This document shows positions 23,115-34,477 of a stretch of 64,000 nt of DNA, in pieces. This stretch comes from Coprinus comatus (Eukaryota; Basidiomycota; Agaricomycetes; Agaricales; Agaricaceae), in NCBI GenBank assembly GCA_034638255.1, contig JAWPGT010000033.1, positions 223,908-287,907 on the forward strand, given 5' to 3'. How positions within the stretch are numbered: position 1 is the stretch's first letter; the number at the start of each line of letters is the position of its first letter. The position numbers were made by a program, and so were the translations under genes. The notes beneath the pieces were generated by a model that saw only the letters and a list, made by a program, of their open reading frames with translations, searched no databases and was not told the origin of the DNA.

Positions 23115-24212
23115 TCAATCCTCAATAAAAGAATGGGGAGAGGGGAACCTCCACTCCCTGGTAGAGTCGCGAAGCCAGTCCTTGAAACCAAAGGGGAAAG
23201 GAACTGACTCTTGGAGCTCAGTCTGAGTGTACTGAACACGAGGTTCGACCGCGACGAGATCCCCGACCAACTTGTTGAATCGCAAACCACGCCACTGGTT
23301 CTTGTCACGAACCCCTTCAATGCGCAGTTCAGCAATATTGTTGAGGAACTCTTGGGGGAATGGTGCGACTTGGCGAGTAGTAATTTGCTGCAAGCCGAAC
23401 ATGGAGACAATCATCTCGACAAGTTCACAGGGAGTCTTGTTGCATTGGAAGAACAAATGGGATACATTTGGGCAGCAATCCCGTATGACCTGCAAGGCGT
23501 GCCTTGGAATGTCGGTAAAACCCACAAAGCGAAGGCACTTGAGGTTTGGGAAGATGTGGACCTGCGTGTGACCATTGACTCCATTTGCTGGCACCTGTCC
23601 GGGGAACTGGAAGCGGAAGCCATTGAGCATGGTGAGTTCGGTGAGCTTTGGCATAGGGACATTGAGCAGGATGTCGGGACGGGTGATGGCAGAGTCGAGA
23701 TAGAACGAGCGCAGGTGGGGACCGGCAATTTCGAGGATGCCATAGAAGGCATAACATCCAGATTCCTGAGAATAAGAAATAAGCTACGAGTAGACAATAA
23801 GAATGAGAAATGTACGAACGAAGTGGACTGGGACCTTGTATCTCTCGTCATCTACTGGCTCGTTTTGGTCGGGAGGGACCTGCCTATGGGGAGAGAGGAA
23901 AAGATGGAGGATACGTCTATTCTCTGGGGCGGTGGTGCGCAAGGCGTCGTAGCAGCCTATGATCTGCTGCAAGCCACAGACGGCGAGGGAACGGAACTTG
24001 AGTTCGGCGGAGACATCGTGGACGTAGGTGGAGACGAGGGAAAGGGCTCTGCCAGTAGCGCCGCCGTCGTTGTGGCAGGCGTAGGAAAAGATGAGCTTCC
24101 ATATTTCAGGAGGGACCTTGTCGAAGACGGACTCTTTCTGGGTGGGACGCATGTTGAGCTTTCGGGGGAGGGAAGAAAAGAAACAGGAAAAGCAGGAACG
24201 AAACGGCCGCAT
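23115..24212 (-). CDS. F-box-type protein of unknown target
   Basis: Two exons joined by an intron near 23819-23766 (acceptor TTCTCAG before ESGCYAFYGILEIAGPHL). The first exon contains VFDKVPPEIWKLIFSYACHN, followed by LSLVSTYVHDVSAELKF. That is the pattern of an F-box helix bundle, which would dock on Skp1 in an SCF ubiquitin ligase. The second exon has irregular leucine-rich strands (PKLTELTMLNGFRF; FPNLKCLRFVGFTDIP) as in the substrate-recognition part of agaricomycete F-box proteins. The start may be 24212 or the ATG at 24152 (MRPTQKESVF); the sequence does not decide. Mushroom genomes hold hundreds of such genes with unknown targets. Confidence 0.7.
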
Positions 24213-24419
24213 AGGCAGCTGGGTAGCAATCAGAATGAAGCCCAGTTGTTATATCCTTTGCTACCTCACCCGACCCTGAGGGTCCACACAACAATTCAAT
24301 TCTTTTACCATACTCTTCCCAGCAGTTCAATACCATAGCCAACCTCTACGTATAATCTACAATCCCTACCTCCTACCCCCCTTCCTCCCCCACTATCCCC
24401 CACTATCCTCGCTCTTCCT

Positions 24420-25074
24420 ATGCTCCCAATTCCGCTGACATTGGAACAATTGCTTCCGCCATCAACATCAAGGACAATCCACCCGTTAAACAACACTCAG
24501 GACCTGCTCGATAAGGTTGTCGCCGGCCATTTAATATATATGTAACACCTCCACCATTTCAATCGCTTACTCAACCATCTCTCCACCGTCCATCCTTTTT
24601 ATCTACCACTTGCCCCCATAGTACATACCACTCAGTCCTTTACAGTCCCATGAACGGCTACAAATTACTCTCCAGAAAATAAACGACGAATATGCACCCT
24701 ACCACTCCCAACTCACTCTTGCCCGAGCCGATTACGTCTCAGCTACAATAGAAGCATGCCTTGTCAAACTGTCCCTTCTTCGAGCCCATGCTCAGCTTGC
24801 TCTATATAAATCCAAGTCCCTGACCCAATAAAATAACCATACAGTCGCATCAGCCGCCGCCATTGCGTCCCGAAAACTCAAGGCCGAAGAGGCCAGAATG
24901 AAGAACGAGGAACAGGCATTGGACAAGCAGTTATACCCATACGAGATCCTCTTACCCACCGTGGATAAACATCCAGGAGGGTTTGAACAAGTCCTTAGTG
25001 ACTGGACAAAGGTCATGAAGGAAACTGAAGAGTGTAGGAAGGATCTTAGGCGACTTGGCTGGACTGGTGATTAA
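24420..25074 (+). CDS. Small coiled-coil protein of unknown function; reading frame not resolved
   Basis: Three protein-like segments run in order: MLPIPLTLEQLLPP (from 24420), then a helical segment LQITLQKINDEYAPYHSQLT with SATIEACLVKLSLLRAHAQL, then SRKLKAEEARMKNEEQALDK with the end DLRRLGWTGD at the 25072 stop. The last two have the heptad character of a coiled coil. The middle and last segments are in the same frame, separated by a TAA at about 24829. The first joins the second only with a doubtful donor (GTTGTC) or an indel in the (AT)n at about 24535. It is either a spliced gene with poor signals or a gene with sequence errors or lesions. Family not recognised. Confidence 0.45.
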
Positions 25075-27152
25075 ACTCCCTTCCCCTCACCGTTCCTTCC
25101 TTGGCTCTATACACGTGTATATCCCAATGACATCCAACATTTTCCCATATCATATACACTCCATAATTCAGCCTATACGCGCCGGCTCTGCTTCTGCAGG
25201 ATAGAACGGAAGAATTCTATTTTGCAGGGATGCCTCGGTAGTCGATTTTTTTTTTTTCATCAGCAATAAGCCTCCCAATTTGAACAACATGCACACGCAT
25301 ACCACTGCTTTTCCTTGGGGTTTACGGCAACCTAGCTTTGTCCTGGACTTAAACGCATTAGTCTTGGATCCATATTTCAATCCTGGTTAGGAAAAAAAAA
25401 AAAAAGCGCTCAGCTCCAACAACCTGTGGTAACGGTGATAGGAATTTATTTCACTACGCATCTCGGACCGTTTGAACGTTTTTACCGCTCACTGGTTAAT
25501 AGCATCTGAATCAAGAAATTGCAGAGGTCTGCTGACTAGGTACTTAGTAATAGTAGGTCCTTGTACGTCACCGTCCTAGGAAACATCTCTAGAACTTTAA
25601 AAAATACATTCTTACTTCTAGCCACAAATGTTCACTGTAGGACAAACCCCATATCCGAGTCTTCTTGACTCAGCTTTTTATTTCTAAAAGGAGCGTGTAC
25701 TACCGAAGCGGTAAAGCTTGGATGCTGATATATTTGAAATAATATTGATTCTCATCTAACACCGTTACCTACCCACCAGGGCCCTCAAAATGATAGATGA
25801 CCAAAAGGCTCTTATGCAAGGACCAAAGTCCATCTGCCCACGATCGGTCCACCATTGTTCGTGGCTTCTATGCGCCCGAAGCTGATGCCCATTTTTGGGA
25901 TGTAAAATTACCTTGTCAATAATTGGTCAATAAACTGTGCTGTATGCCGGTATGGTACGATCAAAAATGTTCACACGGTGTATACCAACCTGCAAGGGTA
26001 GCTATGTCACCCAGTCGAACGTCTTCTCTGAGATCTATCTAAACCTTACCTTACCTTACCTATGTCACAATGGACCTCTGTATAACGTCACAGTTGGCTG
26101 ACATGGAGCAGCTGAGTCCTTTTTTCATTATAGTCAACTATATGCATCATGATGAAGTTGTTGTATATTTGAATAACCCAGCCCGTTTTCGCCCTCATAC
26201 CAGCTCATACCCCAACTATGATCTGCCCTTGGGCCTCAAAGTTTCTATATTGTCCAGACTCCAAACCCCTTTAGTTGTCAATCCACCAGAGCCTAGACTT
26301 ATGCCAGCATGGTATAGACGAGATAAGGACAATATCGCAGAAGAAAAAAGAAAAACATAAGTACTTTCAATTGACTTTCAAGTGGATTATTTGTCCGATG
26401 TGATCCCTAGATGGTTTACTTCATAACTTTATTACAATATATAATGTACCGACGTACCCTACTTATCAAATACGCCTGTACTTATATTTATCATGGACTG
26501 TACATAAGTAGGTACTTAGACATTGACACGTCATCAAGCTTTCGAGTTGATCGATCGCTGGCACTGGCACACTGTAATTGCGTACAGTTAAACCCTTTCT
26601 TTCGATTTCCAGATACATAAATAAATACTAGAAACATACATATCTCCATATAAACATAGCGACAAAAACATTAGTAGAAGCGATTCAATTGGTCAATCAA
26701 TCATCATCCATATGAAAGAAAAGAAAGAAAAAAACAGAAGAAAATAGCAATGGGGTTCTCGAACAGTAAGTATATAGCGCTTAAGAGACACTTAGGAATA
26801 TCAAGTTAACATATTCATGATCCTTGTTTTTATTGGCGTATTTTATCCTCCATATAGTAGTGCTATTCCCACTGGTTGCTTAATACTCCTACAAGGTATT
26901 GTACACTTGCTGTCATGACAGTCAGGTGTAGTATGTTCTAACGGTTAGAGACGGTAATGGGTGGGTGTTCTCATCGCCCAAAAGTTAAAAATAGAGGAAG
27001 TTCAATCTCGTGTGTCGCACATCTTCAAATAAGTGCAGGTAAAGACGACTCGGGGAAAGGTAAAGTAACGGGAGGTTTAGTATCAAGTGTGTTTTCTTTA
27101 TACCGAAACCCTTTACTCGACCCAAATATCCTACTATTAAATACTGTTATGT
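25075..27152. other. Gene-poor AT-rich region, left part
   Basis: About 2.1 kb with no reading frame I can support; the longest, 96 codons at 26070-26360, shows no family motif. It holds homopolymer runs (T-run near 25244-25257, A-run near 25390-25403) and a short CTTAC-type tandem repeat near 26043-26060. No tRNA seen. Confidence 0.5.
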
Positions 27153-27290
27153 CTCGTTCTCACATCTGTGAAATCCATTTTCTTGCTAACTAATCCCTAA
27201 AACCCACCACCTCCCCTTACAACCACCAGACACGTTGACGGGTGAGCCTTCATGCTCATCCAATCGACGTGCCGCCCGGATACCAACAGC
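27153..27290 (+). mobile_element. Internally deleted derivative of the Ngaro-type element
   Basis: Two blocks match the large element at 34.5-39.8 kb. 27153-27200 corresponds to the reverse complement of about 39741-39788, the leader just before ORF1. 27241-27290 corresponds to the reverse complement of about 34500-34549, the end of the tyrosine-recombinase frame; it still encodes GEPSCSSNRRAARIPTA. In the big copy the blocks are 5.2 kb apart; here only 40 bp separate them. It therefore looks like a copy whose interior was lost, lying in the opposite orientation. Ends and flanking duplications could not be defined. Confidence 0.75.
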
Positions 27291-29879
27291 CTTATACTTT
27301 TCCTCCCTTTTTCTCCTACTCAAAATTCACTCGGAAAAATGTAATGGCCTCGGTTCTCCTCACCCACATCGTAGGTGGTTGTTCATTCATTACTACACAC
27401 ATAGACAATATTATTATATCCCTTTGATTGATTATCTGACTCGCCGAACAAGAATTATGTTTTCGGAACCGTTCAAGTTCCGAAATTAACGTCCGCGCCA
27501 GAACCCACAACCAGAACCAGATACCAAACATAACCTAGTACGACCTCGGATACTAGAAATATAAGCGACGTTGCGGCGCTGTCGTTGTCGTTGTGCAATG
27601 ATCGATCGTTTTTGTACCTGAAGAGTCGAACTAAAAAATCATGACATGGGACATAACCAGGTGACACCCTCCCCTTCTCAGAAGTCACCCAATAGAGATA
27701 TCTATAATTTCAATATCCCATCCCAACATGTAACAAGTGGCGTATGTAACTAACCCAAAAACACCTAATAAAACCTCCCCTCAGTAAGTAGTAAGTAAAA
27801 TATCCCCAAGAAAGAAGGGCCCTGGTTAAACATGCTCGTGTTCGTATCGAAAGATCATTGATTTGGTGGCGTTGGCGGTTTCAGACAAAAACATAAGTAA
27901 CTGACTGTTGTGTAGTACTTGTTTTGGGACTTCCGGAGTTTCCGGTTTTACCTGTGATTTTGGTGTTTGGTGTTGGTGCTTAATTTAAAAGATATCGGCT
28001 CCTTGAATTTACATAATATACTTAACTGTATGTAGATGATGTAGGCAGTGGGTCAAGGGATGTCGAAACACGTCCGACAACCACCCAACTTGTCAAAGAA
28101 ATATCACCTTCAATATACTATCTGGCGGAGACACTGATAGTGTAGTTCAATTTTATCAGTATAGTCGCTGAAAGGGATGACGGTCCTATCTACTTACACC
28201 TGTTGTTCAAAAGATCGTAAAATGATGATAGATGATGCAGTGAATGTTCTTCACCCCATATTTATTGATATTATTCAAATAGTAATGATTTTTTGCTCCT
28301 CAATTATGAACCGTCCGTTTTTCTGAGGATAAGTGTCGTGTTGAAACATTTCTAATTTGTAGTACGAACCGTACTTTGAGATGAAGTTATAATAGTTTTT
28401 TGCTATACTCAAGCGGGTATGTACTATATAGATGCATATACATCACAGGCACCATCGCCACACAGATTGGTATTGGCAGAGATGTCCATCAAATTTCAAA
28501 CTTCAACGATATACTACATTATCGGATGGATAAGCGAGAACAAACTTGAAACTTTCGACATAAAGTGAGGCGAAGTGTGGCAAAAAAATTCGTACCTGCA
28601 AAGAACACATCACGACGATCTCTCATTAGACCTTATTGTCCCCGATGTAGTACATAATAGCGCGAAGTCGGGACCATTTGACTGTGGAGTTCTTTTTGGC
28701 AGAAACTGAGATGTTTAGTGCTTCTTGGGTTATCCGTAATCGATAAGTTCAGAGTGGTGTTATAACGCCATACAATAAGTAACAACAAGTCAATAATACA
28801 ATTACATCCATGGGGATCAAACCATGGGTGTATGGGGAAGCCCTTACCGGAGTCATTATCCAGATATCCATTAAGTCGATTCATCTTGCCATCATTTTGC
28901 CACATCATTCTCCTTTTCAACCTAGCCCTACTCAGCTGACTCGCGAACATGAACAATCGGTGTGAAAATGGATTTGTATGGAAATTAAGGCCGTAATTAT
29001 GACGAACTTATTGCTATACATAACCATTACGGAGCCTACACAAAAGGTAGGACCTTTGGAACCAGTTGACGGTAATAAGTAGGGTTTGGTTCCTTATACT
29101 AGACTCGTAGTCAAGGTAAGTCACTGTGTAAGTCGCGTTCTGGAGGACTATCACGTAGACACTATAGTAGTAGACGTGAAGTAACGTGTCGCCGCGTCGT
29201 TTTAGCGCGTTCAGATTTATAATACTGTAAATGATTTGTGGAGCCTGGACTATTCCACCTGCCAATTAAGTTCTGGGCGCTGGGAAGTTTTGAACTCTTT
29301 TGAGCATAATTTTTTCTCTTTTGATAGCAATGAACAGCGCTAAATCAAATTGTACCCGTGGTGAGCGCATCACAGTAAACCGTAATTGTAGTCCATGATG
29401 TATTGTACTATGTTAACGTTGAACGTTGGAATGTCAAATGTTTTGGAGGGATTTAAAGCTGGGATAATCGGAGTTTGGACAAAAAATAGACACTGAGATG
29501 CTCTAGAGCAAGTTTTGGAGTCCGACAATAATTCCTAACATTAGATATAAATTTAGTTAGTAGTTATTCTAGGTGGCGAGTTTGGTTTGTTGCTAGGCCA
29601 GATGTCTTGACGTCGGAAGAGAAACACTTTCGGCAGGTGTCAAGTTGTATCAACAAACTTCAGAGCGCTGAATATGATAAATAAATAAAATCCACTTCGG
29701 ATGTGAGAAAGGTGTTCCGGTTATAGCGGCACTAGTATCGATAGCTCCTATGTAGTTGTCCTACGGCATAGGGGAGTACGAAATGCCAGAAGTTAGTCAT
29801 TATGTGCTACAACCTATGGCTCTTGTGTAACTTGGGACCCATGCAAGTGAAATAACTCATTAATCAACATATATGATCG
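27291..29879. other. Gene-poor AT-rich region, middle part
   Basis: About 2.6 kb without a supported gene. Short frames (for example 107 codons on the minus strand at 28633-28956) have no recognisable motif. No tandem repeat, tRNA or terminal inverted repeat noticed. Confidence 0.5.
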
Positions 29880-30619
29880 TCATACTTGGAATGACCCATC
29901 TCTCTCCCAAATCAAGTGATACGACAAATTCACTGGGTAATCTCTTTTTGAGAAATGAATATTGCGCGGCTCAGTTGGTTGTCTTGTTTGGACCCTGCCC
30001 CACAAGTTGAAAGAAAAATTAATCGAATCATTCCGGTTTTCTTTTTCTCCGTGATATTGAGATGGTCGGTTACACTGGCCAATATTGTGGGTTTCAAACA
30101 CACACCAGCGATACTCAGGGAAGTGTATAATGATATACATGGGTAATCTCGGGATGTCTACAACAACTCGATGAGATTCTTGGCGAGTAAGAGATCCGTG
30201 AATATCCGAGAGAAAAAGGCCGGAAGTAAAATAGGTCTGTGGTCGAATTTCCTCGTCGTTCATTTACGACGGGCTTGTACAAGAGGCCGAGATGGAATTG
30301 ATTTTCGTCATGAATATTTTTCCAGAGATCCAGATAGGAGCACCATGTGCATGACAAAAAAACGTTTCTTGTGTTCAAAAATGCGTGGCTATCCAAGGCT
30401 ATGTTACAGTCTCTGTTGGAATATACACGTGTAGGAGCATTGACCTCCAAGAAATGCAAAACTTGAGCTTAAACAATTAAACCTTAGGAGTTGATCTCCG
30501 AGACTCCGATATAGATAACGATAATGAGAGAAATCAGGGATAATCGCGCCGGACATAGTCGCAACCAGACAGACCACGACTAGGAATGAAACGCGAATGT
30601 TGGAACATGAAGCAAACAC
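29880..30619 (-). CDS. Possible small secreted protein, exon structure uncertain
   Basis: Three consecutive minus-strand reading frames look like pieces of one gene. The first (from 30619) starts with a classic signal peptide: a short polar N-terminus then VSFLVVVCLVATMSGA. The second (about 30440-30270) includes RVYSNRDCNIALDSHAF and FLSCTWCSYLDLW. The third (ending at 29880) includes VVVDIPRLPMYIIIHFPEYR, CVFETHNIGQCNRP and NLSYHLIWERDG. The second and third join in phase through a 31-nt GTAAAT...CACAG intron. The first join could not be settled. Several cysteines and the leader suggest an exported protein. No family was recognised; it could be a decayed gene. Confidence 0.3.
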
Positions 30620-30900
30620 GTTGAAGCAAGCGGCAAGCGTAGGCCAAATATAGTGTTAACAGGTGGTCTTTTTATAATAGGGAAGAAGGAAAAGGACCTG
30701 TTGGTTGCCATGTCCTTTGGGAGGTAAGTGTACTACTGTGAACTATAGTGAGAAGTTCATGTGGGTGGACTGCCTCGTGTAAAGTAGGGTCGATCTCGAG
30801 GCGCTGGCGATGAGATCTAGAGATCGGGAGAGCTACTCGGGGTCCTGGCCTGGCCATAATTATAAACAGCGAATAATTGAGTAATTTAGAAACATCGACC

Positions 30901-31882
30901 ATGTTCCGTGCTCACTCTCCCTACTCGTCCTTCTTCAACTCTGGCCTGCTTTCAGATCCCATGCAGGACAATGACGCCGTATATTTCGACATCATCTTCA
31001 ACGACGATGACCACTACCGCTCATTCCTCTCGCTCGACCTTGCTGAAACTCAGTCCGTGCGCTCTCTTTCTCTCAAGCGCAAACCATCCTCAAAACACAC
31101 TGCTCGCTCTTCATCAAAGCAATGGCATAAGATAGAGCAAGTCTATTATTTATTTATTACCTTCTCTCCTAACCTCTCCCTGTAGACGTATCCCAGAACA
31201 CCCTAGGACTTCCCCTATGCCAGAGCCTCCTCGAACACCCCTTCCCGCAGTGCCTCCGCGTCTGCCCTCTCTACTTTCTCTCCCTTCTTTGGACATTGAT
31301 TTATCCACACCACCCAAGCACAAGTCTAAATCATTCAAAAAACCCTCATCCTCCAGGGCACCTCCCCCTCGCCTACCCACACGCAATCCTTCTACGGTTT
31401 CCACACACACCCGTCTACGAAACCGTGCAGACGCTCTAGCCTTCCTTGAGGGTCGCCAGGGACCAGCAGTGCAACCTCTACCTTCCAAACCCCGTCATAA
31501 TCTCACAAATTTCATGAGTATGAGCGACGATGAGGATGAGGACGACAGTGAAGATATTCTTCCACATTCAGATACTGAAGATGATATTGTGGAACTCTTC
31601 GATCCCTCCTTTGAGCCAGAAGATATCGTCCTTCCTGCTCCTTCTTTCAAAACCCGTTCACTATCACCCACCCGTTCCCCACGGATTAAGCTCCCTTCAG
31701 ATTCTGAAGGAGCCTTCAAATCTGGAGGACGCAATGTTTCACAAAAGAAGTATCTGAACACGTCAAACAAAACAAGCGAGTGGTTCCCACTTAAAAGCTT
31801 TATTGACCTTTGCAACGAGAATGACGATGATTCTGTCAATTGGAACTGGAGAAGTTTTATTGAAGTTTCTACTCTCTCATGA
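30901..31882 (+). CDS. Unknown Ser- and acid-rich protein with a GC-AG intron
   Basis: Two exons (30901-31136, 31186-31882) give 310 residues. The intron begins GCAAGT and ends CTGTAG; with it the frame runs from RSSSKQWHKIE into RIPEHPRTSPMPEPPRTPL, and without it the first exon stops after 23 more codons. The N-terminus (MFRAHSPYSSFFNSGLLSDP then YFDIIFNDDDHYRSFLSLDL) is the most ordered part. The remainder is Pro/Ser-rich with an acidic run (MSMSDDEDEDDSEDILPHSD) and a Trp-containing C-terminus. No known domain; the disordered, phosphosite-like composition suggests a nuclear or regulatory protein, which is only a guess. It is the sole well-formed single gene inside the gene-poor island. 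Confidence 0.65.
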
Positions 31883-34477
31883 ATTATCTCACGGACTCCA
31901 ATCGTTATTCTCTTCTGTCGTACCCTCCATGATATCTGCACATCCTCAGACTCTCCCTTTTTCATCGCTATGTTTATATTATTCTAATACCTCGCTATGC
32001 ATTGCTCTTGGTTTCCAAAACATCTGACAATTGTTCTCTTAATTTTTTTCTTATCTCGCAAGCACCTTGTATACCTACTTACCTTCCACTTACTTACTCT
32101 GTAGTAGTCTCTCATTTATCGTCCAATACAACCATCCAGCGGTCTGCACATGCTTTTTCTAAACAGAATTCGAGAAGTGCGTCAAATTACATGCCAAACC
32201 AGTGAGATTCCGGAGTGCCGACAATCAATATTTCCGACCAGTTTGGTTTCAAGAAACCCTTATCAAACACTTACTACAGCTTAGTACTCTCAAACACTTC
32301 CCTCTAGATTGACAGTCAACGTAGCGGAAGGATGACCTTGCTCTCACCGCCGCCGCCGAATTGCTCAAGCTATATTAATTGATGTACATACATAGAGTAT
32401 TAATCGTTTTTGACAGGTTACAACATGCGGCGAGGAATCGCGTGTTCGTTAGGAGGTATTACCGCGCCCGAGTTCTACGTCTGGGTCGTCATGGTGATTC
32501 ATGGCAATTGTTCTACATTGTTGTGAAATAAGTAAGTATGGGTGAAGTCATCTTTTTTGTTTTTGTTTTACAGAACGGGACCAATGTCTCGGTTGAATCC
32601 AAGTGTACCAGTGAGTACCTATTTGATGATGCCATGTTGAAGTTGATTGTATTGTTAATCTAAACTCATTGTTCTTGATATGACATTTTTCCCCAATTCA
32701 GGTTCGCTTAGAAACGACGGAAGAAGTTGGGAAGAGCAGGAGAAGAGTCATTGTTACATATTGGGTATTTACCTCCGAACTCAATAAATGAGAAGATATT
32801 CTCAGGCCATTGTTCTCAGTTTATTGTGTTTTTGGCATATCGACTCGGAGATCATTAACGTACTACTTTACATTGGTACATATGTAAATCAGCTATTTAG
32901 TATGTGCTATATGAGTGAACCTGAGCGAAGTGTGAACCCCTTCGAATTTAATGAAGTTAACAAGAGGCGGAGTCGGAGACATTTTCTTCTTCCTCCGTAC
33001 CTGACCCTAAAGAAACCAAGCGTGGAAAACACCCTGAAGACCTGATGGCTCTTGCAGATCGGACAGAGGTGTGTTGTATTTCGGTGAGTGTGAGTGCCAT
33101 TGTAGATATTTATAATTTGATGACATAGGATATGTGGCTAATTCCTGGTAGTGGTATAGATCTGGACACTGCGGCACAAGTCGCTGTTACATTTTGGGTA
33201 CTACCGTTTATGCTTCCAAACAAGAAGTAGTTATAGTCATCGCAACCTCAGAAAGTTTATGGCTCATGCGAGAATTACGATGTCAATAGTAAGTTGTCGA
33301 CAGAACAACTGAGAAGCTCTCTCTTTCACATGCCTTATTATTGAACAGCCAAAAGTTGTCCTCTCTAAAGAAGGGTCAGTGTCAGACAGTCTGATGTAGC
33401 GATCTTAGGAGGTTGTCTACTACTCGACTACTGGCTTGAATGCCAGGTATCTCTTAGTAGTAGCAGCCTACGTGTGATTATCAAGGTTTCCAAGACGGTC
33501 TACATTGAGAATGTCAACTGGAATTATCTGTTGCCAAGGTTTGCTAATTGTCAATAGCGAAAGATACTAGTAAAGACCATGTAGCAATTATTGTGTAGTA
33601 AAACCGAGTTGTCAACTCAGAAGATCATCATAAAATATCATGAGATTTAAATTTACCACAGAAGGACCCCAGACGTAACTCACGACTTCTTACCTTGGAA
33701 CTGGGAAGTTTTTTTGTGATCATTGATGCTGGAACTATTCTATGTAGAAAAAAGAACAACAGCGCGCTGTAATTTGAAGGATGGATTGTGCATAGATTGA
33801 CCCACTTTGGCAGATGCTGGGAATATTAATTGTGTTTATGATCAATATATCGTATTGATTATCTCCTGTAAAACATTACACTACATATAACCACCATATA
33901 TATTGCATCACGACAATAACTTTAATTTTAGCCGTTAGTACAGCCATCCAATGGAATGATATATCAGATAGTGGAGATTAACCAATTAGTTTGTGCCTAC
34001 TACAAATGTTTTTATGGTGTTGAGCTCCAATTAGTGATCTTCTATTATAGTGGATTGACAGTCCTTCCAAGTTGATCATAAAATGCGATTGTTAGGTGAT
34101 TAGAAGGAGGTGGCAAGGGTAACAAGATATTGATTTTCTCAACAATCAACATTCGATCATACTGCAGTGTAATGTTGTAAATCCGTCCCGGTGATTAAGG
34201 ACCGTTGTGAGCAAATAATCACTACTCCCAAGACTATCAGGGTATTGTGTATGTTACGCATATTAACACAAGTTGTAAGACAGGTACAATAATTGAAATT
34301 AAATTCCAGGCCGTTTCGGACGCTGCGGCTCCTAGTTTACCGTTTACAGCCTACAGGTGCGTTTACCGCCAACTGTAATAAGATTTATACATACACTGTA
34401 GACCTTCATTTCATTAAGAGATCAATATGCTAGTGTAACAAGTCTTGCGCGTCGAGTTAGATAGAGATCGGTGTATA
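31883..34477. other. Gene-poor region before the retroelement
   Basis: About 2.6 kb, AT-rich. Possible exon-like pieces lie at about 32417-33130 (see findings), but no complete gene can be assembled. The stretch 33200-34400 shows nothing recognisable. The 3' untranslated end of the retroelement probably extends into the last few hundred bases. Confidence 0.45.

Noticed and set aside
23211..24338. 375-codon plus-strand frame opposite the F-box gene
   Set aside because: The minus strand gives an F-box and leucine-rich strands with a proper intron; the plus frame is Glu/Asp/Gly-rich with no domain and crosses that intron.
26070..26360. 96-codon plus-strand frame
   Set aside because: No motif, splice context or signal peptide; not distinguishable from chance.
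25075..30879. tRNA or other structured RNA genes in the AT-rich island
   Set aside because: I looked for TPsiC-arm-like GTTCRANNC with matching stems and saw none convincing; a covariance-model scan would be decisive.
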